Part shown: piece by piece, positions 17,921 to 28,816 of the stretch | Position numbering within the stretch: the first letter of the stretch is position 1 | Layout: each line of letters starts with the position of its first letter | Assembly: GCA_009859145.1 (NCBI GenBank) | Contig: VRVR01000023.1 | Location: 62,001 to 126,000, forward strand | Direction: 5' to 3' | From: Andalucia godoyi | Lineage: Eukaryota > Discoba > Jakobea > Jakobida > Andaluciidae | DNA length: 64,000 nucleotides | Position numbers and translations under genes: made by a program | Notes under the pieces: model-generated | What the model saw: only the letters and a program-made list of their open reading frames with translations | The model's database searches: none | What the model was told of the DNA's origin: nothing

Positions 17921-19137
17921 AGGAAGATGCGCTGGATATGTATGACAAGACACAGAATGACCATGTTCAGCTTGTGGGATACGTGCTCCTTGCGTGGCCT
18001 TTTTTTTTTTTTTGGTTTGCTCGTTCAATCGGGTCGCTGTTTGTCGTCGAGCTGCTGTTTTTGACTTTTTCGTATGTGCGGTAACACTTCTTATCGGCTT
18101 CGATGTAGTATACTGTACTGTAATTGTTATCAACGGCGAGTCAAGAAATCTGTGTTGTGCGGATGTCCAAAGTCCACAATGACGGATGACGGATGATGAC
18201 CCAATGAATCATGAAAACCGCATGTGGAAATGCCCGGAAGTACGGTACGACGGTTTGCATAAAAAAGATCCTTCAGAAAAAGGCTCCCCGGGACAAGCAC
18301 TTTTTCAAAGCAAATATATATGTATATGTTTACTGCTCACAATTCTCGATCTGATGAAGCGTATTCCAGATCTCCCTCCCTCTTTTTCATCGTGAGGGTG
18401 TCGGTTTTAAAAATGTGAACAAAAGGGATTCCACGCGGTAAAAGTCTACTCGATGCTACACCGAAAGAAGGAGCACTACAAGAAAGCAACCTTCATTGAG
18501 GAGACACCCCCGTCCAAGAACGACAACGACCAAACTCCTTTCGATTCCCTGCACTCACGAAAACAATGACGAAATAAAGAAGCGTGAAACTTTGGGAAAG
18601 AGAAATCTCGGTAAAAGCCCATTCAGTTTTGGAAACCGAAGCACAACGCTTGTAGCCACAGGGAACCGGGATTCATTGCTTTTTTTACAACCGCCATCGG
18701 GTTTCCGGCTGCAACCCTTCCAGTCCAAAAGTCTGGTGGACGGCCCGTGATATCATCGGAGAGTATGGCTGAAGATGTGCAGGTCGAGGCCCAATGAGAC
18801 ACTGTTGAATACTGAGAACTGATTCCTTGTAATCGATGATGGGCGCTGATGCGGATTGTAAAAGTCACTTTTGATACGCCAAATAATCTGCTTGAGGCGC
18901 AGCACGCGAGCCAAATGTTTGGATAGGTTTGGGTTAGAGAGTAATACTTACGGTACCTACGCAGGCATGTAACGGAATTCATAGTAGGGATGGAGTGGCC
19001 GACCGCCGTCGTTCTGCAGGAGAGTGTTGGATTCTCTGATGAGCTGTACATTTACCGGGTATTGTTCAGTATGAGAATGAAGACTCGACAACGTCTGGTA
19101 TTTCATAGAGCATCGTCCGACGCTACATGAAAGTCCG
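17921..19137. other. Upstream region of the kinase gene
   Basis: The spacer of 1.2 kb between the kinase start and the Myb gene's 3' end contains an oligo-T tract at about 17999-18013 (oligo-A in the kinase leader) and dispersed repeat family 1 copy B. No gene is recognised. Confidence 0.5.
18707..18956. repeat. Dispersed repeat family 1, copy B (contiguous)
   Basis: This copy is uninterrupted and matches both blocks of copy A at 6829-7350 in the same orientation, with roughly 80-85% identity by eye. See copy A for the shared landmarks. Confidence 0.8.
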
Positions 19138-21567
19138 CTAATTGCTGTTAAACTTGACATTTGGTGGAGCAGGAAACGGTTGCTGCATTTGAATTTGGCT
19201 GGCGTATGTCGCAGGCGTAAACTTGGATGAATGTTGAGAGAGTGGAGGGGCAAATGACAAAAGTCCCGATGCAAAACTCATGTTGTTCGTCGCCACTGGA
19301 GGCGTGCACGAAGCGGCGTCGAGAGACACTGGTGGTGGAATTGACGGCACATGCGTCGTTGACTGGGCAAAGTTCATCAACTCCTGCCATTCTACATGCC
19401 TTGCTTGTTCCTGAGCGTCCAATTGCTGCCGTTCAAGACGCATCGCAGCACCAAAAGAGGCTAGTCCGGAATTGCTTGCAACCGCTGGGTTGTCCAAGTT
19501 CCCGACAATTTGCACAGGTTGCGCATTTGTCAAGTGCGACATGTACAGAAGTGACGAAATGTCCGCGGGCATGACAAACCTGCCTGTATCACTCGATATG
19601 GTATGTTGCTGAAGGGTCGGGTCTTGTGATGAATAGAATGGCTGCGGTTGCATATATTGCGTTTGCACGGGTTCGGGCTGGGACTGCAGATGCGATGGGT
19701 GTTTCTGATGATATGGGGCCTGCGACTGCAACTGCAACTGCGACTGCGACTGCGACTGCGACTGCGACTGCAGTTGGTGCCCCACTTGCGATACTTGGAG
19801 ATCCTGTGGAAGCGTCGGTGGCGACAGTCGTGACTGCATTTGGAACGTAGCAGAGAACGGAAGTGTGCTGCCACCTGTGACGCCCACCCAATTCAAGGCT
19901 GTCGCGGGAGTTTGCGAGGATGCGGAATTGTTCACAGGTATGCGGGCTCTGTCGTTGACTGCTACCAACGGTACATCTGAATGCTGCTGCTGCAGTTGCT
20001 GCGGAAAATGAATCGCAGGAAGATCCGTGTTCGCGAATTCTGGAAAGGTCGAATTCTGCATGATGCGAGCGTCGCTCAGTTGAGTGAGAAGCAGATGCAA
20101 ACACTCTTGTTGGTGATGGAACTGAAGCAGGATCTGCTCTTGTGACGGACCTGAACAAGAGGATTCTACAGAGGACAACGACGACGACTTTTGCGCGGCA
20201 TACCGATTCACATACTCCATCGAAGAATTCGACGACACGGAATACAAGGACGCAGAACGAGGAACCGGTGAAATTGTGTGAGTGGAATTCGTACTGGAGG
20301 AAGTCGACGCAGAAACGTCAGGACCCAATGCATCCAAGTAATGGGCCTGAGACGACGAGGAGGAGGAAGAAGACGGCGGTGCAAATGCATCAAGGGATCT
20401 GCGAACCTTGGCAGAACCGCTCGAGCCGGGGTCATTGCCAGAGGACGATGATGTCGAACCCTTCCTACTCGACGTTTTGTCTTTCCGGCTACGCTTTCCT
20501 TTTTCGATTGGCTGTCTTGGAATGTGCAACAAGAACCCATTGTATACTTCGCATGTGCTGTAGTCGGGCTGGGCTGTTGACTCACCGTCAGAGAGATCGC
20601 TATCGCCTCCGTCAGATAGTGCAGTATCCTTCTCTGGAACCGGGCTCTGGTCAATTGCTGGCACAACTGGATCTTCATCAAAATCGCCTGTCAAGGATCG
20701 GTTTGGAAACAGATCACTGGAAGACTCGCCTCCGGAAACGGATGCAGGAATGAGCTTCGCGGCTTCTGCAGATATTGGCTCGTAACCTACGCGGGAGATC
20801 CACCAAGAGCACGTAACGTCCGGCATCGGCAACCCGATTTCATGCAAGAGGGCGTAGAGCAGTGGAGACAGTCTCCGGCGTCCGTGAGAAACATTCGTAG
20901 ACATAGGTGCGGTCGTTCGTTCTGCTGCAAATATCCTCGCCAACGAAGCAGCCATTTTCGGATCTCGATCTCGAATCAACACTGGAGCATCGCGATTCAC
21001 TCCTGGAGGGCCGCTGGAGGTCGCGGACTTGGCCTCGCGAGAGACTTCGACCCACTTCCCTCTGCACTGAGCATCGGTCCTTCCAGTCAAAACTCGAGCG
21101 CATGCAGACCACATTCTCGGCCCATGGAACCGCACCGCGAGTGCTAATGTTAAATACTCGTCAACGGACCACGGAACACGCGATATTGCGGGATCCAGGA
21201 CTCGACGGTATCGCTGGTAGCATGTTTGCTCGTCCTTGTCTGTTCCCACTTTCTGTGCAACAATTTTCCAAGTTTGGTGTGTCGTGCTAGAAGAAGACGG
21301 TTCCAAAGAAGAGCTGGAACTGGACAATACATACTTCACCGCATCAATCAACCGCTGGTCTTCTTCTGGCGTCCAGTGCTTACGCGGAACTCGCCGTGAC
21401 TCGCTTAAAAAAATCCCCGGGTTGTCAGCAGACACTGCATTGACATTGAAATTCGCATGGGAGAAGCTGGGAAACAAAAGCATATCTGGAGGAACGTCAA
21501 ACGAGAACACGCCCGCTGGGTCTGCCGCTTCCGCCACCGGCGGATAAAATGCGTTTCTGCTGTCCAT
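19138..21567 (-). CDS. Two-repeat Myb/SANT transcription factor
   Basis: This 809-residue protein starts MDSRNAFYPPVAEA; the frame extends upstream to a GTG but without plausible sequence. Two tandem Myb repeats lie at about residues 60-180: HWTPEEDQRLIDAV...WKIVAQKVG...CYQRYRRVL, then VPWSVDEYLTLALAVRFHGP.MWSACARVL.GRTDAQCRGKW. A Ser-rich stretch lies in the first repeat between helix 1 and helix 2. The remaining 600 residues are Ser-, Gln- and Asn-rich with a Gln-Ser/Gln-Leu repeat (encoded at 19724-19775), typical of activation regions. A nuclear DNA-binding regulator is inferred; the target is unknown. It lies upstream in orientation of the giant kinase gene, separated by about 1.2 kb. 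Confidence 0.85.
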   Translation of the reverse strand: MDSRNAFYPPVAEAADPAGVFSFDVPPDMLLFPSFSHANFNVNAVSADNPGIFLSESRRVPRKHWTPEEDQRLIDAVKYVLSSSSSSLEPSSSSTTHQTWKIVAQKVGTDKDEQTCYQRYRRVLDPAISRVPWSVDEYLTLALAVRFHGPRMWSACARVLTGRTDAQCRGKWVEVSREAKSATSSGPPGVNRDAPVLIRDRDPKMAASLARIFAAERTTAPMSTNVSHGRRRLSPLLYALLHEIGLPMPDVTCSWWISRVGYEPISAEAAKLIPASVSGGESSSDLFPNRSLTGDFDEDPVVPAIDQSPVPEKDTALSDGGDSDLSDGESTAQPDYSTCEVYNGFLLHIPRQPIEKGKRSRKDKTSSRKGSTSSSSGNDPGSSGSAKVRRSLDAFAPPSSSSSSSSQAHYLDALGPDVSASTSSSTNSTHTISPVPRSASLYSVSSNSSMEYVNRYAAQKSSSLSSVESSCSGPSQEQILLQFHHQQECLHLLLTQLSDARIMQNSTFPEFANTDLPAIHFPQQLQQQHSDVPLVAVNDRARIPVNNSASSQTPATALNWVGVTGGSTLPFSATFQMQSRLSPPTLPQDLQVSQVGHQLQSQSQSQSQSQLQLQSQAPYHQKHPSHLQSQPEPVQTQYMQPQPFYSSQDPTLQQHTISSDTGRFVMPADISSLLYMSHLTNAQPVQIVGNLDNPAVASNSGLASFGAAMRLERQQLDAQEQARHVEWQELMNFAQSTTHVPSIPPPVSLDAASCTPPVATNNMSFASGLLSFAPPLSQHSSKFTPATYASQIQMQQPFPAPPNVKFNSN

Positions 21568-22839
21568 CAATACGCAACCGCGGGGGGTCAGGGTCCTGGC
21601 TATGGAGCACCAGAGGTTAGAGAAGAGGAGAGGAGGAGAGAGATGCTGAAAAGACACGATGACGAGGAAGCGGCTTTGGCGAATGGGCAAACAAATTCGA
21701 CGGGAAAACACTGCTTCGAGGCAGCACTGATTAAAAATACAATAAAAACACGAACGTGCTCAGATCCGAGGAGTGGAGAACAGGTCCGAGAAAACGGAAG
21801 TGAAGATCGGAAAATGATGACGAGAGCTGTCACCGCAGCGAATTCGAAGATGGTCAGATGCCAGATACAGAGCAGTCGAAGATGCGAGGAGACGGCAATG
21901 GCTCCTCTTCGACTTTTGCTGCTTCGTCCAAGCACACTGCGGACCTTCAAGAAACCCGGGGCACGTATCTCCGCGTTGATTGCCGAGCATCTCCCGTTCG
22001 AGATGCAGGCGCTGTTGCTTCGAGGGGGTCATGCAATCCTGATCTAACGTTCAGGGCTGCTGTCACGATTGCTGAGGCCGAAGGTTCCAAAGCAGCCATC
22101 GTCCGATCAATCGGACAAGATTTGCTGACACGGTTTGTACGGTTGACCATTTTGTACATGAAACATTGAACGTCAAAAACAAACAGCATCTTATTGGAAG
22201 TTTGGTTTCTCTTATCCTATGAGGAACGCGATGCTCCCTACCGTAGCCAAGTCTTGCATTTCTTCATTCTTCACCATTTTTCTTCTTCGTTCCATTATTT
22301 CCTGCTTGGTCGTGCTTTACCATCGAACCCCCCCCCCCGACAAACCCCCCAAACCGGCCATGCCCGAAGATACTGAGAACCAAGAAACCCGTTGATTCCC
22401 TCTCGTCGGAGGCCGAGAGCAAGAAGAAGAAGCGACGACCCCTTAGATGGAAAGCAATTTGCATTGAAGAGTTTGGTGCTCGTCCCCATTTACAGAAGCA
22501 AAAAAAACCTGTGGCTTGGATGTGTCTTTGGTGACAGCTTAGCCGATGATGAATAATGATTCATGCTATAGCGAGCGGCGGACCCACTGACATTCTTTTT
22601 GCGCCCTCAATTGACGTAATCATCCATTGTCCCCGCTCTCGTTCGTCGTTGAGCTAAGATGCAGAGTGCTGAAGAGAGACGAAAAGGATGAGATTTTGGA
22701 AAGATTAGAAAGTGGAAAGATTAGACCGGGAGACAAAGCATCATGAATTCATGATCAATCAATGAACTTGGGGATTTTTTTTATTATGAAGGGCTGAAAT
22801 TAAGTTTTTTTTAACAGTAAATACATAAAATAAGCAGTA
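21568..22839. other. Long upstream region of the Myb gene
   Basis: This 1.27-kb spacer holds repeat family 2 copy C (22517-22562) and a C-run at 22328-22339. A plus-strand frame at 21457-22047 overlaps the Myb start region antisense and has no recognisable domain, so it is not annotated. Confidence 0.5.
22517..22562. repeat. Dispersed repeat family 2, copy C
   Basis: A 46-bp segment matches 26258-26303 with one mismatch (core GTCTTTGGTGACAGCTTAGC, then GATGATGAATAATGATTC). Both copies lie upstream of minus-strand genes. Confidence 0.85.
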
Positions 22840-23316
22840 CTACTTTGAAATTTGCTTCTTTAGCATTTTCAACCGAGTTTCGACATTCCACACGGCCTTT
22901 ATGACCATCAGCTTTTCCAGGAGCTCTTCGTCCTGCCGTTCAGGTTCCAAAAGACTTTTTTGAGCTTTTGCCTGCTTCGCTCTGAGCCTCTGTGCGCCAT
23001 CCAAAAGCAGGCTAAACGACTGCTCGACGTCTGCCGGATCCACAAACTGCAAAAGAGACGTCTCATCATCGTGGCCGTCGTGGTGTTGTCTCTGGAGCCG
23101 TGTAGGCTGTTCCTCGGGAACACCATCTGCCACGGAGTCCTGTATTGAGGCAGACGATGGGGATCGGCTCATGGCCCGTGATTTGGGCTGAGGCGGCAAA
23201 GACGTTAATTGGCCCGACGGAAACAATAATAGTTTATCAACGGCTGCAGAAACCGAACGGCGGTTCGAAAAAGCTGGAGAAGTCGATCGACTCATTTGCA
23301 ACGTACCTCCTGACAT
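22840..23316 (-). CDS. Small unknown coiled-coil protein
   Basis: This 158-residue product has a Ser-rich N-terminal half and a helical, charged C-terminal half (LLLDGAQRLRAKQAKAQKSL, then VIKAVWNVETRLKMLKKQI). No family is recognised. A GTACGT directly after the fourth codon could be a splice donor, and removing 63 nt to 23244 would keep frame, so the N-terminus is uncertain. A second Met follows at 23295. The start lies 18 bp from the end of a (TG)n microsatellite that would sit in the 5' leader. Confidence 0.5.
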   Translation of the reverse strand: MSGGTLQMSRSTSPAFSNRRSVSAAVDKLLLFPSGQLTSLPPQPKSRAMSRSPSSASIQDSVADGVPEEQPTRLQRQHHDGHDDETSLLQFVDPADVEQSFSLLLDGAQRLRAKQAKAQKSLLEPERQDEELLEKLMVIKAVWNVETRLKMLKKQISK

Positions 23317-23331
23317 TCCAAACGAAACTTC

Positions 23332-23447
<116 letters not shown>

Positions 23448-23648
23448 GTCTGTCTGTCTATGCTCTGTTGCGCTTTCTTACAGCACGCATTGCAAGCATA
23501 TGCGGGGAACTGGAGATGCTTTGGGAGTTTTGTTTGGACTTTTTGAGTCGGAGCACAATCGATCGGTTACGACTACGACCGCCGAGGTACGCAGTGCTGA
23601 TGTTGCTGTTGTTTTTTACAGTTGGAAGGGCCTTGTGGTTTCTATCCT

Positions 23649-26027
23649 TCATGGTTGGAACTTGAGAGACACGCTCATGATAAAGACATCTTCTTTCGGA
23701 TGGTCACGCTTGTCAGAGGGGATTTTCTCAATGTCCATGACGACATCCTGGCCCTTTATAACGCGCCCAAACACCGTGTGTTTCCCGTCTAGATGCCCAT
23801 GAGATTTCGCGGTTGTGATGAAAAACTGAGAGCCGTTCGAATTCTTGACACTTCGATTCGCCATGGACACCATAAATGGATGATCGGAATGATTGAGCAT
23901 CGGCAGCCGGATTTCGTCGTCAAACTCTCCTCCCCAACATGACTGGCCGCCAGAGCCGTCGCGATGTTCGTAATCGCCGGTCTGAATCATGAAGCCTCGA
24001 ACAATACGATGAAAAGGGCAGCCGTCGTACTTTCTGGATTTCGCTAGACGGACAAAATTCGTAACAGTCAGAGGTGTTTGGGACGGATAAAGTTCCAGAA
24101 CAATGTCGCCCTTGGTTGTATGCAGAGTCGCAGAACGAACCGCCAGATCATTATCAAAGTCTCGCTTGATTGATGATGATTCAGGTTGGAACGGCTCGGT
24201 GCGCCAGCCCATGGCCGTCGTCACGCTGGCCACAGTCCGAAATGGGCGAGGAAGCGGAGGGCGATCGCCACTGGTGAGGAACCAAAGGTACGGCGAAGTG
24301 CCTTGGAAAGATCGGGCAACAATGAAAGACTCTTCTTTGGGCAGTTTTGAATCCTCTCCGGCGTTCTCTCCAAAATAGACCATGCTACCCACGCCTGAGG
24401 CTATCGAAATCTGGTCCACTTTCACGGTGGATGAGAAAAATGAAACCGCGCAAAGATCGTCATGAGGATGCTGCCCGGACACGCTTTTGAGCTTCGACAG
24501 CTCAAAACGGTGGACGCAACTTTTCGAGGACAAACTGCAGACAAGAACATCCGTAGCGTCAGGAATAAACACATATCTTCCGTCCTCGGAAATGGACAAT
24601 TCGGCCGTCGCTCCATCATCGATGCTGTGACTCGACCATAGTTCAGGTACAACAAATTCTGCGGAAAGCGTCGGCTTCCTTGACACATCGATATCTACCA
24701 CGCAAACGGTCTTGGAAGCACACAAGAACACGCAACGAGCGAAAGGCGAACCAGGAGCAGCAGTCTGCGGCAGCGATGTTGCAGTGAAACCAACAACCTT
24801 TGACACTGGTTTCGACTTGACCAAGAAAAACAAAGCCGGAAAAGCAAGTTTCGTTCCAGGGAGACTGCTTTTCGTCGTTATGTCCGACCACAGCTCGATT
24901 CTTCCCGAAATGTCGCAGGAGACAACAGACTGAAGTGAAGACAAGTACTTCATAAACATGACTGCAGAAGTGTGCAAGGAACACAATTTTAAGCCCTCTG
25001 GCATTGAAGAATCGCTGTGACTCGCCTTTCTACGCTTCGACGAGGGTCCTTCGACCATTGTGAGGTCGTCTGCAGCAATCTGCGGGGGATAGGACTGTGA
25101 AGATCCCGCTGCAGTCGGAAAACCGCCACATGCATCAACAGAAATGACATGGATGGGTCCTGCAGGCATGCCTAACAAGATCTTTGTGTTGGTCGAACTA
25201 CCACTGAGTGCCAGCGTGACGTTATTCCAAGAATTGGGGGAGCTGGAGGGAAGGAACAAGGAGTTTGGCAACTGCGCCGTCACCAGCACGGAAACAATTC
25301 CTACTGGAGCATCGCTGCTGCCCATCAACGGAACATACGGAAGTTCTAGGACCGACAATCTTCCAAAAGAATCCAGCAGCGCAACGACCGAACCGTCATC
25401 ATTGCACGTGACTTTCGCGAAACTCATTCGCAAAGCAACCGTTGCACTGTCATGGTTCCATTGTGAAACTGCGGCCACGTCCACGTCCTCCTGCGCAACG
25501 CCAGCAGTACAGAAAATGGCAGACAGGCTGGTGCACGGTAGGCACTGCACCGTGCGCACAAGCTCCAGTAAATGCTCCGGAAGTCTCCGAAACACATGCA
25601 CGACAAAGGAACTAGATCTCAAATTGTCAAGAAGACTCTCGACGTGCTCGTGCTCGTGCTCGTGCTCGTGGAAAGGCCCCTTGCACCAAACACGGCTTGT
25701 GCTGCATACCACTAAAAACCCACTGCGAGTGAAGAAGGAAGACACGGGCATCGCGTCTTCCGATAAATAGGAGAATCGAGAATCTGATGAACCCGGGATC
25801 GAACAACCGTGCGGCAGCGAGACATGAGAGTGAAGTCGCGATAGCTGCTCGATGAAGTCTGGTAGCGGTGGATAGCTCGCAGGAGCCTTTTGACTTTCGG
25901 ATGCCCGGCGGATACCGACAGCTGTTCCTGCAGGCTGCTCCACCGACGCGGCATCAGCAAGGTAAGGACACGATGCTAGTGCCAGTGAAGGGCCCACAAA
26001 ATCATCATCATCGCTTTCGGCGTCCAT
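23649..26027 (-). CDS. PPWD1: WD-repeat cyclophilin (PPWD1-like)
   Basis: This 792-residue protein starts MDAESDDDDFVGPSLALASC. The N-terminal 600 residues are WD40-like blades, and the last 155 residues are a cyclophilin-type peptidyl-prolyl isomerase (FHRIVRGFMIQTGDYEHRDG, SMANRSVKNSNGSQFFITTA, LDGKHTVFGRVI). PPWD1 is a spliceosome-associated isomerase of the nucleus. The catalytic FHR Arg is present. The cyclophilin A Trp121 position, just before LDGKHTVFG, is His here, which predicts weak cyclosporin binding. A His-Glu repeat, encoded by GCTCGT-type repeats at 25648-25672, is inserted between blades. The protein is about 150 residues longer than the human one, in loops. The frame upstream of 26027 begins outside any plausible N-terminus. 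Confidence 0.92.
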   Translation of the reverse strand: MDAESDDDDFVGPSLALASCPYLADAASVEQPAGTAVGIRRASESQKAPASYPPLPDFIEQLSRLHSHVSLPHGCSIPGSSDSRFSYLSEDAMPVSSFFTRSGFLVVCSTSRVWCKGPFHEHEHEHEHVESLLDNLRSSSFVVHVFRRLPEHLLELVRTVQCLPCTSLSAIFCTAGVAQEDVDVAAVSQWNHDSATVALRMSFAKVTCNDDGSVVALLDSFGRLSVLELPYVPLMGSSDAPVGIVSVLVTAQLPNSLFLPSSSPNSWNNVTLALSGSSTNTKILLGMPAGPIHVISVDACGGFPTAAGSSQSYPPQIAADDLTMVEGPSSKRRKASHSDSSMPEGLKLCSLHTSAVMFMKYLSSLQSVVSCDISGRIELWSDITTKSSLPGTKLAFPALFFLVKSKPVSKVVGFTATSLPQTAAPGSPFARCVFLCASKTVCVVDIDVSRKPTLSAEFVVPELWSSHSIDDGATAELSISEDGRYVFIPDATDVLVCSLSSKSCVHRFELSKLKSVSGQHPHDDLCAVSFFSSTVKVDQISIASGVGSMVYFGENAGEDSKLPKEESFIVARSFQGTSPYLWFLTSGDRPPLPRPFRTVASVTTAMGWRTEPFQPESSSIKRDFDNDLAVRSATLHTTKGDIVLELYPSQTPLTVTNFVRLAKSRKYDGCPFHRIVRGFMIQTGDYEHRDGSGGQSCWGGEFDDEIRLPMLNHSDHPFMVSMANRSVKNSNGSQFFITTAKSHGHLDGKHTVFGRVIKGQDVVMDIEKIPSDKRDHPKEDVFIMSVSLKFQP

Positions 26028-26257
26028 ACCCTTGTTGCATCGTCCAAAGATAATAAACCAATGATTCCGCAGAGAACACTGCACAGACGACGTGCAATAA
26101 CTATCGTCCCACATTACCGACACACTCACCACCGCCACCACTTCTCTTGGCCAGTTTTGGTGTATGGACTGTTTTCCTGTGTTCCCTATTATTTGGCTTG
26201 ATACTGGTGACCCTGGCAAAAACCCCCGACGCGTGAGCGCCTACATTATATACACTG

Positions 26258-26303
26258 TGGATGCGTCTTTGGTGACAGCTTAGCCGATGATGAATAATGA
26301 TTC
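26258..26303. repeat. Dispersed repeat family 2, copy D
   Basis: This copy matches 22517-22562 over 46 bp with one mismatch. It lies about 230 bp upstream of the PPWD1 start. Confidence 0.85.
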
Positions 26304-26451
26304 CTATTTTGGCGAGCATATTTTGGCAAGCGGTGGGAGGGTGGCGATACGTAAATACATTCAGTTTATGCTTGCTTGTTTGCGGTTCCGTGCAATCTGG
26401 AAGTCACCCGTCTGCGGTCGGCGCAACCAGGTGGAGGATATGTCCGCTGCA

Positions 26452-28062
26452 TCATTTCTGATTCAGTTTCCAGTTGGGTAGCGCATGCGCAGAGAGAGAA
26501 GGGTCGGAAAAATCAAAGGGAGTGTTGATTGTGAAGGTCAGTGGAATGGTATGGGACGTGGTACGTACAAGCCCCGCAGTCAACAAGATCCAAGACGCAG
26601 ACTCGGACGGCTCCGATGCCTGCTCCATTTCACGCTCACTTCTATGAACAGTACGTGCTGAATTCGAAGAGTGCGAATGTGACACGGAGTTTGGATGGCG
26701 AGAGGACGAAGAAGCAAACAGCGGACTGGCTTTGACAAGGACTGGTAATTGATATGCAACCATGGACGGGGATGCTTCGGTAGAATACTGTGCCTTGTAC
26801 ACAGGCTCTAGGCTGCTGTCGTGCAGAACATGATGAGCGAGCGCAGCGTCCTTTGCAGTTGGCATTGCTGCGGGTGAAGTATCCAGGCTGGTAAAACAGA
26901 CCGAGGACAGATCGAGCACGTCTCCGAACATTGCTTCAAAGCCGACCGAGTCGTGCACGTGAACCATCGTACCGCCGTTCAGGACAATGCACACGACACC
27001 CCAGCGAGACAAGGAGTTCAGAGTCTGCAGTACAGCATTGTTTGAGAAAATCAATTGGGATCGGAAAGTAGCGAGATCTTGTGCACATCGCTGATGATTG
27101 TCTGGAAGAGGCACTGAGGTATCTGACGAGAACAACGTTTCTTGGTCGTCACGGGCGGCTTGACCCGTGGACACGGATGAAAGCCTCACAGCAGACAGTA
27201 ATAAATTGCTATTTGACTGAAAAAGAGAACGAAACATGTGTGCAGCTGCTGCAACCTCGGCCAGCAGCTGCTGTCGAGAGCGGAAATCCCTCTGCAAAGT
27301 CCTTCCTGTCTGAAGTAAAGAAAAGAGCTTCGAATGAATGCGATCAGTGGCTTGTGCACCGATGAAGTGGTGATGGGAAGTCTGCAATCCTGCAGGGGGC
27401 TTGCATCCGTCAGCCAGCGAATCGTATGTCAAATTACCAGATGCAACGGTAGTCCGCTTTGTCAAATCATCCTGGAGCATCGGCAGGCTGGAAGACGATG
27501 ACAAAGACATGGTTGCTTGCGCTGCTGCTGCTGTCGTTGTCATCATCGCTGATGGCAATGATCCAGAATGAAAATGCACGGAGAACAGCCCAGAGTGGGA
27601 GTGGGACGAAAACGTCTGGGACGTTTGCACAGAAGACCTGGAGTTGTGTGACGAATTGCCGCTGAAACCGGGATGGTTCTGAAAAGGGAGAGCGGCCACG
27701 GAGAAGTGCTCGTCTCGTGTAGCCGATGAGGATCCCGATCCTGAAGATGTAGAGCTCTCGGAGTGCTTGGAAACAAAACAAGAATCCGCTTCTTCTGCGG
27801 AGCAGTCCAGATGATTTCTCACACATCTGGCGCACGGCCAGGACTCGGAACAAGCGGTATGCGACATCCTGCAATTGTAACATGCAAACTTCCGAGGCTT
27901 CTTTCGCAGTGCACTGTCCGCAAGCGGCCCAGAACGATCTTTGCCAGGACTGATGCTCCGCTTTGTGCTCTTTGGTCGGGAACCACTTGGTCCGCCGCCC
28001 TTGCCAGAGCTGCGCGACCCATCCGAGGGACAATCTGCATGAGATACTCGAGGGCTGGACAT
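26452..28062 (-). CDS. Zn2Cys6 (fungal-type) transcription factor 1
   Basis: This 536-residue protein starts MSSPRVSHADCPSDG. The frame extends upstream to a GTG, but the first suitable ATG is 28062. A binuclear zinc cluster lies at residues 61-87 with the spacing C-x2-C-x6-C-x5-C-x2-C-x6-C (CYNC...CARC), preceded by a basic stretch (RKKPRKFA). The cluster style resembles the ERT1/AcuK/Gsm1 group of carbon-metabolism regulators. The rest is Ser/His/Gln-rich, with a more ordered block at about 330-400 (LSRWGVVCIVLNGGTMVHVH) that may be PAS-like, as in that group. It is inferred to be a nuclear DNA-binding regulator. Outside fungi this domain occurs in only a few protist groups. Confidence 0.85.
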   Translation of the reverse strand: MSSPRVSHADCPSDGSRSSGKGGGPSGSRPKSTKRSISPGKDRSGPLADSALRKKPRKFACYNCRMSHTACSESWPCARCVRNHLDCSAEEADSCFVSKHSESSTSSGSGSSSATRDEHFSVAALPFQNHPGFSGNSSHNSRSSVQTSQTFSSHSHSGLFSVHFHSGSLPSAMMTTTAAAAQATMSLSSSSSLPMLQDDLTKRTTVASGNLTYDSLADGCKPPAGLQTSHHHFIGAQATDRIHSKLFSLLQTGRTLQRDFRSRQQLLAEVAAAAHMFRSLFQSNSNLLLSAVRLSSVSTGQAARDDQETLFSSDTSVPLPDNHQRCAQDLATFRSQLIFSNNAVLQTLNSLSRWGVVCIVLNGGTMVHVHDSVGFEAMFGDVLDLSSVCFTSLDTSPAAMPTAKDAALAHHVLHDSSLEPVYKAQYSTEASPSMVAYQLPVLVKASPLFASSSSRHPNSVSHSHSSNSARTVHRSEREMEQASEPSESASWILLTAGLVRTTSHTIPLTFTINTPFDFSDPSLSAHALPNWKLNQK

Positions 28063-28816
28063 TCTGCAACGCTTTGAATGGCCACGAGCGATCCGGTTGG
28101 TTGTGAAGAAGCGGAGTGGGTGGCTGTGAACAAACAAATGCTTAACACACAGATGCTGGTGATTTGATGGTACTCTCACGTTGCTGCGCACTCCGATCGT
28201 CGTTGCTGCTGGGCTTGCCACGAAATCAGCTCATATTTGTACCACATCCGATCACGTCAGCACGTAACAGACGAGCAGCCTGCTGCGGGCTCTGCAAGCA
28301 CACGTCAGTCCAGTTGACGGGCCAGTGCAGGGTCGAGGAAACACAAAGAAAGCAACTGCCAGCACGGGTCACAGTGGAACACCCGACAGAACACTTTTTT
28401 CTCTCTCTCGCCCGACAGGCAAGAACAATCCAAAACCGGGAGCGACAAATAGGGATGGCTTTACTGTACATGCTTTTGCAAGTCGCAGCTTCTGCCACCT
28501 GTTATATATTTCTGGCACGTGCCCACCAGCGGGGAGGGCGGGCTCTCAGCTCGTGACCGTTCTCTTTCCCGGCCGTCTTTTAACGTGCACAAATCCACCA
28601 CCGCATTTTTTACAGAATAAAAGAGCTGCTACATGAACACAGCCGAAGCACCGTTATTTCATTGCGACAGTCTGTTCACCTTCGCGAGATGCGAGTTTGT
28701 GCGAACCTTGTGCAGACGAAGGGGGAGAGCGGTCACCCCGAGCTCCTGTTTTTTTTATCTTCTTTTTTCTCTTTTTCTTTTTTCCTTTTTTTTTGTGGGT
28801 CATTGTTACAGCGCCA
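28063..28816. other. Divergent spacer with T-rich leader
   Basis: The spacer separates the Zn2Cys6 gene (-) from the spliced candidate (+). A pyrimidine-rich tract at 28747-28795 precedes the candidate ATG at 28817. Frames here look random. Confidence 0.4.

Noticed and set aside
22540-22595. Box C/D snoRNA made of ATGATGA and a later CTGA in repeat copy C
   Set aside because: The boxes are only about 40 nt apart, no terminal stem is seen, and copy D lacks the CTGA.
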